A stretch of 48,815 nt of DNA from Bacillus sp. JCM 19041 (lineage in GTDB: Bacteria; Bacillota; Bacilli; Bacillales; Bacillaceae_D): NCBI GenBank assembly GCA_001310375.1, contig BAXC01000023.1:1-48815 (forward strand), given 5' to 3'. Each line of letters begins with the position of its first letter. The stretch's first letter is position 1. The position numbers and the translations under genes were made by a program. Shown one piece after another: positions 1 through 9,456 of the stretch. Under the pieces are notes generated by a model. The model was not told the DNA's origin and searched no databases. It worked only from the letters and a program-made list of their open reading frames with translations.

Positions 1-1329
1 GTGTTAAGTGGGGACCATTTACAATGAGGCTACCAGGTATACACGTAGAATGGAAGCCGAGTCAGCTTATACAAGGAGCTCTACTGTTGCTTGCCACTTG
101 CGGATCTGTGACACCACTCGCGATGCACTATTTTGATGTTCCGTTTGAGGTTGCTTGGACTGTGAGTTTGGTCTTTCTGTTTTTTGTACTTGCCCAGACA
201 ATGTTTTTTGGAGATGTTTACGCTGCTGGCGCAATTACACCTGCCTTACCACTAACATTAGTATTCATTGGTACCATGACGCCTGGTATTGAAGTCGTTC
301 ATGCGTTAATTGCATTATTTATTATTTGTTCCGTTCTCTTTTTCTTTTTTGGTATTACAGGACTCGGTGCGAAGTTTAACTTACTCGTGCCAAATGTGTT
401 GAAGGCCGGAATTATTATGGGCGGAGCAATTGCAGCTTTTCAAAGTGAATTAACAAGACTTCCGACGATGCCTTTTACTCTAGCGACCGCTTGGCTTGTT
501 ACACTTTTCCTACTCTATTCATTACCATTTAAAAAGATGGCTAATTCAAAAATGAAAGTAGTTGTTGCAGGAAATGCCATGTTGTTTTCGCTCCTTATTG
601 CTGCTGTTGTGGACTGATTGCTGGAGAAATACGAATCGATATGTCGTGGGGGGTATTTATTCCACCAATTGCCGAAACTTTCTCAGCCTTATCTATTTGG
701 TCTGTTGGTTTGCCATCATGGGATATGTTTATTGCTGTGATTCCGTTAGCTATTTTAATTTACATATTTGCTTTTAGTGATTTGCTCGTGGGTGATACGT
801 TAATGAAGGGAGCTGATCAAGCGCGACTAGATGAAGATATCCCTGTAAATGCTACTCGTAGTCATTACACATTAGCTGTTAGAAATTTATTACAAGTGTT
901 AACGGTAGGTCCAATGCTATGGTTACACGGATCCATTTGGGTTGGTGTTCAAGTCTTTATCATTGAGCGATATAAGCAAGGTCAAAAAGTAATGGATACG
1001 ATTTTTTCAGGACCAATGAACTTGTATATATTGGCATTTCCATTTGGTTTTTTATTGCCTGTTATTAGCATTATTACACCATTGTTTCCAGTAGCCTGTC
1101 ACTTGCTCTTCTATTAACTGGCTTTGCATGTGCTTACGTCGCTATGTCGATGATGGAAGATCAAACGTCGGGAGGGATTATTTTAGCTATTGGAATGATT
1201 ACTGCATTTGCCGGTGCTGCGTGGGGGTTAGGGGCTGGTCTCTTGTTGTACGTTATTCTAATAGGCATAAAGAAAGAAGATAAGATGCAGGATAAGATTG
1301 AAATAGAAACTAAAAAAGAAATTTCTTAA
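1..1329 (+). CDS. Multi-pass membrane transporter, DUF3360/SLC23-like (5' end off window, frameshifted)
   Basis: The reading frame is open to the left edge, so the true start lies outside the window. Three consecutive segments (to 617, 641-1117, 1144-1329) join into one protein of about 440 residues if one base is restored near 610 and one near 1090. At the first break the continuation [14 protein letters not shown] follows naturally after LLIAAVV. The protein is almost entirely hydrophobic helices, with a cytoplasmic loop carrying [11 protein letters not shown] and [11 protein letters not shown]. The helix plan and that loop recall the DUF3360 branch of xanthine/uracil-type permeases; that is recollection of the family, not a search. 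The substrate is unknown. The tail is charged (KKEDKMQDK). It precedes a sodium symporter gene in the same direction. Confidence 0.55.
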
Positions 1330-1338
1330 TTAAGGAAA

Positions 1339-1352
1339 TGTAAGCGTTTACT
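1339..1352 (+). promoter_or_regulatory. cre box (CcpA operator)
   Basis: TGTAAGCGTTTACT matches the Bacillus catabolite-response element TGWNANCGNTNWCA at every position except the last. It lies 27 bases before the ATG of the sodium symporter gene, where CcpA binding would block transcription. This suggests carbon catabolite repression of the symporter and perhaps of the keto-acid operon downstream. Confidence 0.7.
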
Positions 1353-1378
1353 TGTTATAATGAGAGAGGAGCCGAAAA

Positions 1379-2742
1379 ATGGAAAAGCAGCAATGGACTT
1401 CAAAGTATGGATTTATATTGGCAGCTGCCGGTTCGGCCATTGGACTTGGCGCGATATGGAAGTTTCCATATGTGGCTGGAATGAGTGGGGGAGGTGCTTT
1501 CTTCCTTGTCTTTATTTTATTCACGGTATTAGTTGGTTTGCCTTTATTAATTGGTGAATTCGTGATTGGGCGAAGCACACAAAAAAATGCGGTTGATTCG
1601 TATCGATCAATCGCTCCAGGTACGTCTTGGCACTTGCTCGGACGTCTTGGTATGGTGACTGCTTTTCTCTTACTCTCTTTTTACAGTGTTGTAGGGGGAT
1701 GGATCTTAATTTATATCTGGAAAACGATATCCGGGCAACTTTCAGGTCTAGATGGGACTGAGTATTCGGCTTTGTTGAATCAGACAATTAGTGATCCGTT
1801 TATGTCGGTGTTCTTTCATTTACTCTTTATGGTGATGGTTATCGTCGTAGTTGCCAGAGGTGTTCAATCAGGGATTGAAAAAGCTAGTGTCGTGATGATG
1901 CCAGCACTATTTGTACTATTTATAATTATCGTCATTCGATCTGTTACGTTAGATGGCGCGATGGAGGGTATTTCTTTTCTACTTGTCCCAAATTTTGAAG
2001 GACTAACAAGTGAAGGTGTACTCTTTGCAATGGGGCAATCGTTTTTTGCTTTAAGCTTAGGCATTTCCGTAATGGTGACATATAGCTCCTATTTATCAAA
2101 AAAAGAAAATTTATTGCAATCGGCGGGGGCCATTGTAGTGATGAACTTTATCGTCGCGTTACTGGCGGGTCTAGCTATTTTTCCCGGCTGTGTTTTCGTT
2201 TGGTCTTGATCCAGCGGATGGCCCAGCCTCATTTTTGCCGTCTTGCCAACAGTATTTAATCAGATGCCGCTAGGATGGTATTCTTACTCGCTTTTCTCAT
2301 CTTATTTTTGTTCGCTGCATTAACGTCTGCATTTTCGATGTTAGAAATCATTGTTGCGGCAAGCACAAGGGGGGAAGAAAAAAAGCGGAAGAAAGCAGCG
2401 TGGATGATTGGTTTATGCATTTTTCTTGTGGGTGTACCATCCGCTCTTTCTTATGGTATTTGGTCTGATGTTTCGATCTTCGGGTTAATTATTTTTGATG
2501 CAGTTGATTTTTTGGTCAGCAATATTTTGTTGCCAGTTGGAGCGTTATTAATTGCTGTCTTTATTCCTCTTAGAATGTCACGAGAAGTACTAATGGCCGA
2601 ATTTACAACGGGAAATACAATAGGAAGAAAGTTGTTTGCTACTTGGTTGCTTTTTATTAAGTACGTTGTACCAATCGCAATTGTACTTGTATTTTTGCAT
2701 GCGCTTGGTGCATTTGATTGGCTCTTAGAAAACAATAGCTGA
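1379..2742 (+). CDS. Sodium-dependent transporter of the NSS/SNF family (frameshifted)
   Basis: The N-terminus carries the family signature in transmembrane helix 1: a glycine-rich [17 protein letters not shown] segment, followed by GGGAFFLVF and [13 protein letters not shown]. Such proteins import amino acids or related solutes with Na+ at the plasma membrane. The ribosome site GAGAGAGGA precedes ATG 1379 by eight bases. Two segments (1379-2209 and 2275-2742) belong to one protein of about 450 residues. Between about 2175 and 2275 the expected sequence ([11 protein letters not shown], then [11 protein letters not shown], then MVFLLAF) is spread over different frames, so two or three indels cluster there. 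Eleven or twelve helices are expected, and the C-terminal part is intact. Its position directly before an amino acid dehydrogenase/keto-acid dehydrogenase operon suggests branched-chain or other amino acid uptake; that is inference. Confidence 0.85.
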
Positions 2743-2812
2743 TAAAAGAAGGGATGGTTTTAATGAAGCTTAGCCTGAAAAAGAAACAATAAAATGGGAT
2801 GTATTTAATGAA

Positions 2813-3919
2813 ATGTCGGAGCATGAACAAGTGGTCTTTTGTAATGATTCAAGTAGTGGTTTAAAGGCAATTATTGCAATCCATGATACAACACTTGGAC
2901 CTGCTTTAGGAGGGTGCCGAATGTATCCTTATGAAACAACAGAGGAAGCACTTGAAGATGTGTTGCGTCTCTCTCAAGGGATGACAAAAAAGTGTGCAGC
3001 AGCAGACGTTGATTTTGGTGGTGGAAAAGCGGTCATTATTGCTGATCCAAAAACAGATAAATCACCTGAGCTGTTTCGAGCTTTTGGTCAGTTTGTTGAA
3101 TCACTTCAAGGACGGTTTTATACAGGAACAGATATGGGAACAACGATGGAAGATTTTGTCCACGCTATGAAAGAAACACGTTGTATCGTTGGAGTACCAG
3201 AGGAGTTTGGAGGTAGCGGTGATTCGTCTGTACCAACCGCTGAAGGAGTTTTAAATAGCCTACGCGCAATAAATACTATTCTGGACGGCGAGACCACACT
3301 TGCTGGAAAAACATATGCAATTCAAGGCCTTGGCAAAGTAGGGTACAAAGTGGCTCTCCAATTAATAAAAGAGGGTGCGGATCTTTATGTGTCTGACTTG
3401 CAACCAGCTGTCTCGATGACATTAAAAGAACAAGGTAAGACGCTTGGACGAGATGTTCAAATTGTCGATGGGGATGCGATCTTTTCTGTGGCCGCTGATG
3501 TGCTTGTCCCTTGTGCGAGAGGAGGCATTTTAGACGATGCAACTATTGCAAAGTTAAAAGTGAAAGCGATTGCAGGATCCGCAAACAATCAGTTGAAAGA
3601 AGAGAGGCACGGAACGTTATTGCAACAAAGGGGCATTCTGTACGCACCTGATTATATTGTGAATGGGGGTGGCTTGATTCAAGTTGCTGATGAATTGTAT
3701 GGTGGCAATAAAAAAAGAGTGGTCGCAAAAACACAGGCGATTTATCATTCCGTCATTGAAGTGCTGCAGCTGGCAAGCGAAAAGAACATATCAGCTGTAG
3801 AAGCCGCAGATAAACTAGTAGCACGGAGAATGGAGAGTCGTTCAACACGGAACAGTTTTTATACAAATAGCGTAAAGCCAAAATGGGCAATCCGCCAAGA
3901 GAAGGGGATGTATAAATAA
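2813..3919 (+). CDS. Leucine/valine/phenylalanine dehydrogenase family protein
   Basis: NAD-dependent oxidative deamination of branched-chain (or aromatic) amino acids to 2-oxo acids, feeding the E1-E3 complex encoded next. Visible motifs: [20 protein letters not shown] (substrate domain), [11 protein letters not shown] containing the catalytic lysine region, TGTDMGTT, the Rossmann loop GLGKVGYK, and ANNQLKE / PDYIVNGGG near the C-terminus. The 368 residues are typical for leucine dehydrogenase. Start problem: no ribosome site precedes ATG 2813. A good one (GAAGGGA, about 2749) precedes ATG 2764, whose frame stops after 12 codons, while the frame of the enzyme upstream of 2813 reads [10 protein letters not shown] as in homologues. 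A single indel near 2775-2790 would join them, so the real start is probably 2764. The stop overlaps the next ATG by one base. Confidence 0.88.
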   Translation: MSEHEQVVFCNDSSSGLKAIIAIHDTTLGPALGGCRMYPYETTEEALEDVLRLSQGMTKKCAAADVDFGGGKAVIIADPKTDKSPELFRAFGQFVESLQGRFYTGTDMGTTMEDFVHAMKETRCIVGVPEEFGGSGDSSVPTAEGVLNSLRAINTILDGETTLAGKTYAIQGLGKVGYKVALQLIKEGADLYVSDLQPAVSMTLKEQGKTLGRDVQIVDGDAIFSVAADVLVPCARGGILDDATIAKLKVKAIAGSANNQLKEERHGTLLQQRGILYAPDYIVNGGGLIQVADELYGGNKKRVVAKTQAIYHSVIEVLQLASEKNISAVEAADKLVARRMESRSTRNSFYTNSVKPKWAIRQEKGMYK

Positions 3920-4980
3920 TGACAGATTATCCATTGTATCAGTGCATTGACAAAGAAGGTCATTGGGTTGGAGAAGATGAACAACCTAGCCAGGAAGAGC
4001 TCCAAACCTTTTATCGTCATATGCTTCGGATTCGTACATTTGATAAAAAAGCAGTGACACTCCAGCGCCAAGGTCGATTAGGCACCTATGCGTTATTTGA
4101 AGGACAGGAAGCGGCCCAAGTTGGTAGCGCTCTAGCACTTGATGGGCAGGATTGGTTGTTCCCGACGTATCGCGACCATGGAGCTACACTAACGTTTGGA
4201 GCGAATATGGCTCGAACATTTCTTTATTGGAATGGCCGGTTTGAAGGGTGTACTCCACCGGAAGGCAAAAACATCTTTCCACCTGCTGTACCAATTGCTA
4301 CGCAGATTCTTCATGCAGTTGGTGTTGCGATGACAGAAAAGCGTTTAGGGTCGGGCAGAGCTTCTATTGCCTATTTTGGAGATGGAGCGACTTCTGAAGG
4401 AGATTTTCATGAAGGGCTTAATTTTGGAAGCGTATTCAAAACACCGACGGTTTTCTTTTGTCAAAATAATGGTTTTGCGATATCAGTGCCAATGGAGAAA
4501 CAGATGAACTCAAAAACAATCGCTCAAAAAGCGGTTGCTTATGGCATTCCAGGTGTTCGAGTCGATGGGAATGACTGTATAGCAGTCTTTAAAACGGTGC
4601 AAAAAGCGCTTGAGCGGGCTCGTTCGGGAGAGGGTCCTACATTAATTGAAGCAGTTACTTGGCGATATGGTGCTCATACAACAGCAGATGACCCTACAAA
4701 ATACCGTGACCAAGCACAAAGTGTTGAATTCCGGAAAACAAATGATCCACTCACTCGTTTAGAGAAGTACATGAAAGAGACGGGTGTTTGGGATGAAGAG
4801 TGGTTTGAAAAGTTGCAAATAGATCTTTTGAATGAAATCAATCAAGCGGTTGAGGAAATGGAGGCATTCCCTAAACCAGACGTGAATGATTTATTTGACC
4901 ATGTATTTGCTGAGCCGGTATGGCCAATAGCAGAGCAGAAATCTCGTTATATGGATCATCTAAGGGGAGTGAGTTCATGA
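3919..4980 (+). CDS. bkdAA: Branched-chain 2-oxo acid dehydrogenase E1 component, alpha subunit
   Basis: Thiamine diphosphate-dependent decarboxylation of 2-oxo acids, as an alpha2beta2 E1 with the next gene product. The ThDP motif GDGATSEGDFHEGLN is followed about 25 residues later by CQNNGFAISVP, the classic GDG...NN pair. TYRDHG and WRYGAHTTADDP are other conserved E1alpha elements. The 353 residues are normal for the family. GAAGGGG lies upstream of the ATG, which shares one base with the stop of the dehydrogenase gene. The stop overlaps the start of E1beta (ATGA), implying translational coupling. Pyruvate dehydrogenase E1alpha is the alternative, but the preceding amino acid dehydrogenase favours branched-chain substrates. 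Confidence 0.85.
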   Translation: MTDYPLYQCIDKEGHWVGEDEQPSQEELQTFYRHMLRIRTFDKKAVTLQRQGRLGTYALFEGQEAAQVGSALALDGQDWLFPTYRDHGATLTFGANMARTFLYWNGRFEGCTPPEGKNIFPPAVPIATQILHAVGVAMTEKRLGSGRASIAYFGDGATSEGDFHEGLNFGSVFKTPTVFFCQNNGFAISVPMEKQMNSKTIAQKAVAYGIPGVRVDGNDCIAVFKTVQKALERARSGEGPTLIEAVTWRYGAHTTADDPTKYRDQAQSVEFRKTNDPLTRLEKYMKETGVWDEEWFEKLQIDLLNEINQAVEEMEAFPKPDVNDLFDHVFAEPVWPIAEQKSRYMDHLRGVSS

Positions 4981-5981
4981 TTAACTTAGAAAAACAAAAT
5001 AAAACAAAACAGATGACGCTTGTGCAAGCAGTGAATGATGCATTAAGAGTAGCGCTCGAATCAGATGAGAATGTGCTTTTGCTTGGAGAAGATATTGGTC
5101 GGAATGGTGGAGTTTTCCGCGCAACAGATGGCTTGCAAGAAGCTTTTGGCGAAGATCGAGTTATTGATACACCTCTTAGTGAATCAGGTATTGTTGGTAC
5201 TGGAGTTGGTCTTGCTATATCGGGTTCAAAGCCAATTGTTGAAATGCAGTTCATGGGTTTTATTTATCCTGCATTTGAACAGATTATGACCCATGTCACA
5301 CGCATCCGAATGCGTTCGATGGGCAATTACTCTGTGCCAATGGTTATTCGTGCTCCTTATGGCGCAGGTATTCGTGCGCCTGAAATTCATTCTGATTCAG
5401 TTGAAGCATTCTTTACGCATATGCCTGGAATAAAGGTTGTTTGTCCGTCTAGTCCAGCTGATGCGAAAGGATTATTGCTCGCTTCTCTTGCTGATCCTGA
5501 CCCTGTTTTATTTATGGAATCTTTACGACTGTATCGTGGTGAAAGAGAAGAAGTACCAGTGGATGGGTATGAAATAGAAATAGGCAAAGGAAAAAAAGTC
5601 TTGGAAGGCAGTGATGTAACGTTGCTTGCTTGGGGTGCGATGGTCCCTGTTATCAAAAAAGCTGCATCAACAGTCGCTGAAGAAGGTATTTCCTGTGATG
5701 TGATCGACTTACGAACACTCTTTCCTCTTGACCGCGATATGATTGCCGAATCTGTTCAAAAAACAGGAAAAGCGGTTATCGTTCATGAAGCTCATTCCAC
5801 AGGTGGTTTAGGTAATGACCTTGTTACTTTGATCAATGACACATCTTTTCTCTATATGAAAGCACCTGTTGAGCGAGTAACAGGCTTTGATGTGCCGCCC
5901 CCACTTGGTCCACTTGAAGATGACTTTCTGCCAACAGAATCACGTGTCATAGCTGCAATAAAACGAGTGGTCCAGTTTTAA
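4977..5981 (+). CDS. bkdAB: Branched-chain 2-oxo acid dehydrogenase E1 component, beta subunit
   Basis: Transketolase-like beta subunit (334 residues) pairing with E1alpha. It opens with MTLVQAVNDALRVALE and contains LLGEDIGRNGGVFRAT, DTPLSESGIVGTGVG, EMQFMGFIYPAFEQI and RAPYGAGIRAPEIHSDS, all conserved in E1beta. The C-terminal transketolase domain shows DVIDLRTLFPLD, VHEAHSTGG and ERVTGFDVPPP. The frame is open further upstream, but ATG 4977 is the true start. It follows AAGGGGAG (4962-4969) at a good distance and overlaps the E1alpha stop as ATGA. The E2 gene follows after 15 bases with its own AAAGGAGGG. Confidence 0.88.
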   Translation: MINLEKQNKTKQMTLVQAVNDALRVALESDENVLLLGEDIGRNGGVFRATDGLQEAFGEDRVIDTPLSESGIVGTGVGLAISGSKPIVEMQFMGFIYPAFEQIMTHVTRIRMRSMGNYSVPMVIRAPYGAGIRAPEIHSDSVEAFFTHMPGIKVVCPSSPADAKGLLLASLADPDPVLFMESLRLYRGEREEVPVDGYEIEIGKGKKVLEGSDVTLLAWGAMVPVIKKAASTVAEEGISCDVIDLRTLFPLDRDMIAESVQKTGKAVIVHEAHSTGGLGNDLVTLINDTSFLYMKAPVERVTGFDVPPPLGPLEDDFLPTESRVIAAIKRVVQF

Positions 5982-5996
5982 AAGGAGGGATTTTGG

Positions 5997-7255
5997 ATGA
6001 TTGAAGTCAAGCTTCATGATATTGGAGAAGGTATGTCTGAAGGAGAAATTCTTCATTACTTTATAAAAGTCGGCGATACGGTCAAGATGGACCAACCATT
6101 GGTTGAGGTTCAAACGGATAAAGTAGCTGCGGAACTTTCTGCACCGAAAGCAGGAACGGTTAAAGAAATACTTGCTGAACCTGGAGAAACAGTAAAAGTG
6201 GGAACGACGCTTGTTGTACTTGAAGAAGAAGGCGCAAACAATTCATTTTCACCGAAGTCTGTTCAATTCGATAGAAGTGAAACTAAGGAACGGAAAACGG
6301 AGAAAAAGCCACAACCAGCTGCTGTGACTAAGGATGAGCGAGCTCAATTGCGGCGTGTCCTCGCTGCTCCTTATACAAGAAAAATTGCGCGTGAGAATGA
6401 GATTAACATTGAAGAAGTAGTAGGGACAGGACCAAATGGACGTGTGGTTGATCAGGATTTATACGCCATTTTGGAAGGTATCAAACAGCCATCTAAACAA
6501 AAGGAACCAGAGAAATTAATGCCTGAATTACGCTCAAGTTCTTATTTTAGTGAGCGGAAAGAGGAAGTGCGGACAATTCCATTTACAGGTCGACGGAAAC
6601 AAATCGCTGTTAAAATGCTGAATCAGTGTATACAATTCCTCATGTGACTCACTTTGAAGAAGCCGAGCTTACATCATTAATCGATTGGCGGAAATCGTGT
6701 AAAGAAGATGGGTTGTCCTTTTCATTAAGTGCTTACTTTATTAAAACGCTTGTTATCGCATTAAAAGAACATCCAATTTTTAATTCTACTCTTGATGAGA
6801 AAAACGATGTCATCCGTTTACACGATGATTATCATATTGGTCTTGCTACGAATGCGCCTGATGGGTTAATTGTTCCTGTCTTAAAGCATGCCGATCAAAA
6901 GTCAATCTTGCAGATTGATGAAGAGATGAAGGAGTTGACTCGCCGGGCACAGAACAACGAATTAAAAGGAGAGGACTTACGTGGTGGCACATTTACCATC
7001 AGTAATGTAGGACCTCTTGGTAGCATTGGAGCAACACCAATTATTAATGCCCCACAAACAGCGTTGCTTGCAATTCATAAAACAAAGCGCAGACCAGTCG
7101 TAACAAAAGACGATCAAATTGCGATTGGTGAAGTGATGACGATGTCGATGTCGTTTGATCACCGGATAGCTGATGGCGCTCAAGCTGTTGCTTTTACAAA
7201 TCGGTGGGTTGAAATGCTTGAGGATCCAAAACGGCTTGTATTGGAGTTGATTTAA
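5997..7255 (+). CDS. bkdB: Branched-chain 2-oxo acid dehydrogenase E2 (lipoamide acyltransferase), frameshifted
   Basis: Core of the complex, transferring the acyl group from E1-bound lipoamide to CoA. Order: lipoyl domain (residues 1-80) with lipoylated Lys42 in QTDKVAAEL; a charged linker; peripheral subunit-binding domain with RKIARENEINIEEVVGTGPN; then the catalytic domain ending in SFDHRIADGA, whose His and Asp form the active site. Two segments (5997-6647 and 6626-7255) are one protein. Near 6613, AAATGCTGAATCAGTG should read ...ML-(K/N)-SVYTIPHVTHFEEAE, which needs one more base. Length after repair is about 419 residues, normal for a single-lipoyl E2. Confidence 0.88.
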
Positions 7256-8686
7256 GTGGTTGTAGGAGAACTTGCACAGGATAGGCATCTTGTCGTTATT
7301 GGAGGTGGACCTGGGGGCTACCATACAGCAATCCGCGCAGCGCAACTTGGCCTTGAAGTTACGTTAATTGAGAGGAAGCAGCTTGGTGGCGTTTGTTTAA
7401 ACCAAGGTTGTATTCCATCAAAAGTTCATACGCAAGCAGCAGAAGTATGGCAAAAGACAAAAAAAGGAAATGTGTTTGGAATTCCAGAACAGAATAACCA
7501 GTTTGATTGGGAACAACTCCATGAGCATCAAGCAAAAGTTGTTAAGCAGTTAAGACAAGGTGTTGAACAGCTTTGTGAAGCGCATAAGATTGAACTTGTT
7601 AAAGGTGAAGCTTCGTTTTTATCTGATGATCGTATCGGTGTTGAAAATGGACATCAGTTTGATGTGTATCGGTTCAAACATGCAGTTGTGGCGACTGGCC
7701 ATAAACCTGTATCTTTCCAGCAAAAAAATGAGCGATTGCTCAGCGCCCATTCTCTTTTTCAGCAAAAGGACCAACCCGACACACTTGTTGTGATTGGAAC
7801 GGATTTGTATGCACTTGAGGCCGCTTTTAGTTACCAGACTTTAGGAACAAGCGTAACGTTACTTATGAACGATGTCCTGGAACTTGAACCTGATATAGAA
7901 AAGGAACTTTGGCGATCAGCAAAAAAAGCAGGGATCACCGTTAAGAAGAATGTGGAAGTTCAAGGAATGGAATCAGGTAATGAAGCAGTTAGTGTTCTTT
8001 ATGAAAAAGGCGGTAAAACAGATAGTATCGTTGCTAGCCATGTGTATGCGTCGTCCGAATGGAGAGGGAACACGGAAGACATCGGTCTAGAGCGAATTGG
8101 AGTGAAGCTGAATGAATCAGGCTATATTGCAGTATCGAAGACTTTGCAAACAAACATCCCTTCTATCTATGCGATTGGTGATGTGACGGGGATGTCACAG
8201 CTCGCTACAGCTGCAATCAGACAAGGGAAAGTACTTGCTGAATTGTTGGCTGGGAAAAAGTCTGAATGGGACGGCACTTTTATTCCAAGCGTATACCGGA
8301 CACAGCCTCCAATGGCAACAGTTGGTTGGACATCGATACAAGCAAAAAATGCTGGACGTGACGTTGTTGTCAGTACATCACCATTTCGTAGTAATGGATA
8401 CGCAACAGTGAGTGGTTCGTCTGATGGGATTTGTGTTCTTGTCAAAGATGAAGCAACGGATGAAGTACTTGGCGTACACATGATTGGTGAAGGAGCAGCA
8501 GAGCTGATTTTTGCTGGTACGTTAGGACTTGAAATGGGTGCACGTGATGAAGACCTCATCTTTCCGATGTATCCTCATCCAGGATTCAGTGAAGTTATGA
8601 TGGAAGCCGCAGAAGGATGGCATGGGCTTGCCATTCACCAACCTCTGGCAAAAAAAGCAGCAGCAAAGCAAGCGAATACCAATTAA
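7256..8686 (+). CDS. lpdV: Dihydrolipoyl dehydrogenase (E3)
   Basis: FAD flavoprotein reoxidising dihydrolipoamide with NAD+. N-terminal FAD motif GGGPGGYHTAIRAAQLG, then the redox-active disulfide CLNQGC (Cys47/Cys52) in GGVCLNQGCIPSK. The second FAD motif is AIGDVTGMSQLATAA, and the C-terminal dimer domain carries the catalytic MYPHPGFSE. The start is GTG 7256, directly after the E2 stop, with GGAG at 7243-7246. There is no alternative ATG before the FAD motif. The protein is intact (476 residues). The NAD-binding domain is somewhat divergent: VVIGTDLYALEAAF replaces the usual GxGxxGxE loop, so that region deserves a check. The symbol is given by operon context only. Confidence 0.85.
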   Translation: MVVGELAQDRHLVVIGGGPGGYHTAIRAAQLGLEVTLIERKQLGGVCLNQGCIPSKVHTQAAEVWQKTKKGNVFGIPEQNNQFDWEQLHEHQAKVVKQLRQGVEQLCEAHKIELVKGEASFLSDDRIGVENGHQFDVYRFKHAVVATGHKPVSFQQKNERLLSAHSLFQQKDQPDTLVVIGTDLYALEAAFSYQTLGTSVTLLMNDVLELEPDIEKELWRSAKKAGITVKKNVEVQGMESGNEAVSVLYEKGGKTDSIVASHVYASSEWRGNTEDIGLERIGVKLNESGYIAVSKTLQTNIPSIYAIGDVTGMSQLATAAIRQGKVLAELLAGKKSEWDGTFIPSVYRTQPPMATVGWTSIQAKNAGRDVVVSTSPFRSNGYATVSGSSDGICVLVKDEATDEVLGVHMIGEGAAELIFAGTLGLEMGARDEDLIFPMYPHPGFSEVMMEAAEGWHGLAIHQPLAKKAAAKQANTN

Positions 8687-8704
8687 ACGATGGGAGGAAT
8701 AAGT

Positions 8705-9119
8705 GTGGCACATCATTTAATGGACGTGATAGTAGAGGGGAAGCAGCCGCCACCGTGTGATACGATGATTGGGGTAGAGATGGGAGAAGTTCACGGAGGT
8801 AGAGCAGTTGGTATTTGGAAGCCGACAAAGGAAATGCTTAATGGGAATGGAGTTATAATGGGGGGATTTGTTTCATCGGCCGCAGATGTTGTAATTGCCT
8901 ATGCGATTTCATCAATGGTCAATGATAAGCAAACATTTTGCTTCAGTGAATTTAACTGTTTCCTTTCATCGACCTGCGTTACCAGGGGATATTAGGATTG
9001 AAGCAATAGTTGGAAAGTTTGGGAAGACAATGAGTTATGTAACAGCTGAACTTTGGCAAAATGAAAAGTTTGTTGCGAGTGCAGTTTCGTCTATTCTCGT
9101 TCAAGAAGTTAACGACTGA
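8705..9119 (+). CDS. Hotdog-fold thioesterase, PaaI-like (frameshifted)
   Basis: Small acyl-CoA thioesterase of the PaaI/4HBT group, about 137 residues after repair. The frame begins at GTG 8705 after GGGAGGA (8692-8698). The first part contains GNGVIMGGFVSSAADVVIAYA, the place where the hotdog helix and active-site Gly/Asp/Asn lie. The second part (from about 8937) reads ASVNLTVSFHRPALPGD, typical of the hotdog strand after the helix. The two parts are in different frames, broken at AAACATTTTGCTTC by one base. As last gene of the bkd-like operon, it may release CoA from accumulated branched acyl-CoA; that role is inferred from position. Confidence 0.75.
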
Positions 9120-9133
9120 TGTACTGAATAAGG

Positions 9134-9168
9134 GCGCTTTTTCTGTTATCAGAAAGAGCGCTTTTTCT
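9134..9168 (+). terminator. Rho-independent terminator of the bkd-like operon
   Basis: A 12-base stem (GCGCTTTTTCTG with CAGAAAGAGCGC, one G-T pair) closes a TTAT loop and is followed by a T-rich run. It lies 15 bases after the thioesterase stop. Confidence 0.85.
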
Positions 9169-9236
9169 TTTTAAGCAGGTAAAGTGACATATGAAGCGAG
9201 TTAGAATGGTTAGCAAAAAACGTTTAGGGGCTTCGC

Positions 9237-9419
9237 ATGATCGTCGTAGTAAGGCATGGTGAAACGGATTTAAATACGAATGTGTTAATCCCTGGTCACA
9301 GGTGTACAACAGGTATGATTGGGGCGTATTTTAATAGCATCCCAGCAGATAATAATATTTTTATCTATTCATCTAATAATGGTGTCTATCGTACTTACTC
9401 TTTTAAAAGCAAGCAATAG
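9237..9419 (+). pseudogene. Internally deleted histidine phosphatase (phosphoglycerate mutase-like) remnant
   Basis: The 60-residue frame begins MIVVVRHGETDLNTN, the catalytic RHG motif of the histidine phosphatase superfamily. It then passes directly into PGHRCTTGMIGAYFNS and NNGVYRTYSF, which resemble the extreme C-terminus of the same family (second catalytic His in SHGGVIxAYLN, then the DNG strand). The roughly 100-120 residues normally between them are absent. TAGGGGC before ATG 9237 is a weak ribosome site. The simplest reading is an in-frame internal deletion leaving a nonfunctional gene. An unrelated small protein with a chance RHGET motif is less likely. Confidence 0.5.
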
Positions 9420-9456
9420 TTGATTAGGAATGAACAATTGAAATAGAGGTATAAAT

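Noticed and set aside
1356-1361. TATAAT just before the sodium symporter gene as its -10 box
   Set aside because: It would place the transcript start within the ribosome binding site, and no -35 hexamer is found at 16-18 bases; the transcript more likely begins upstream.
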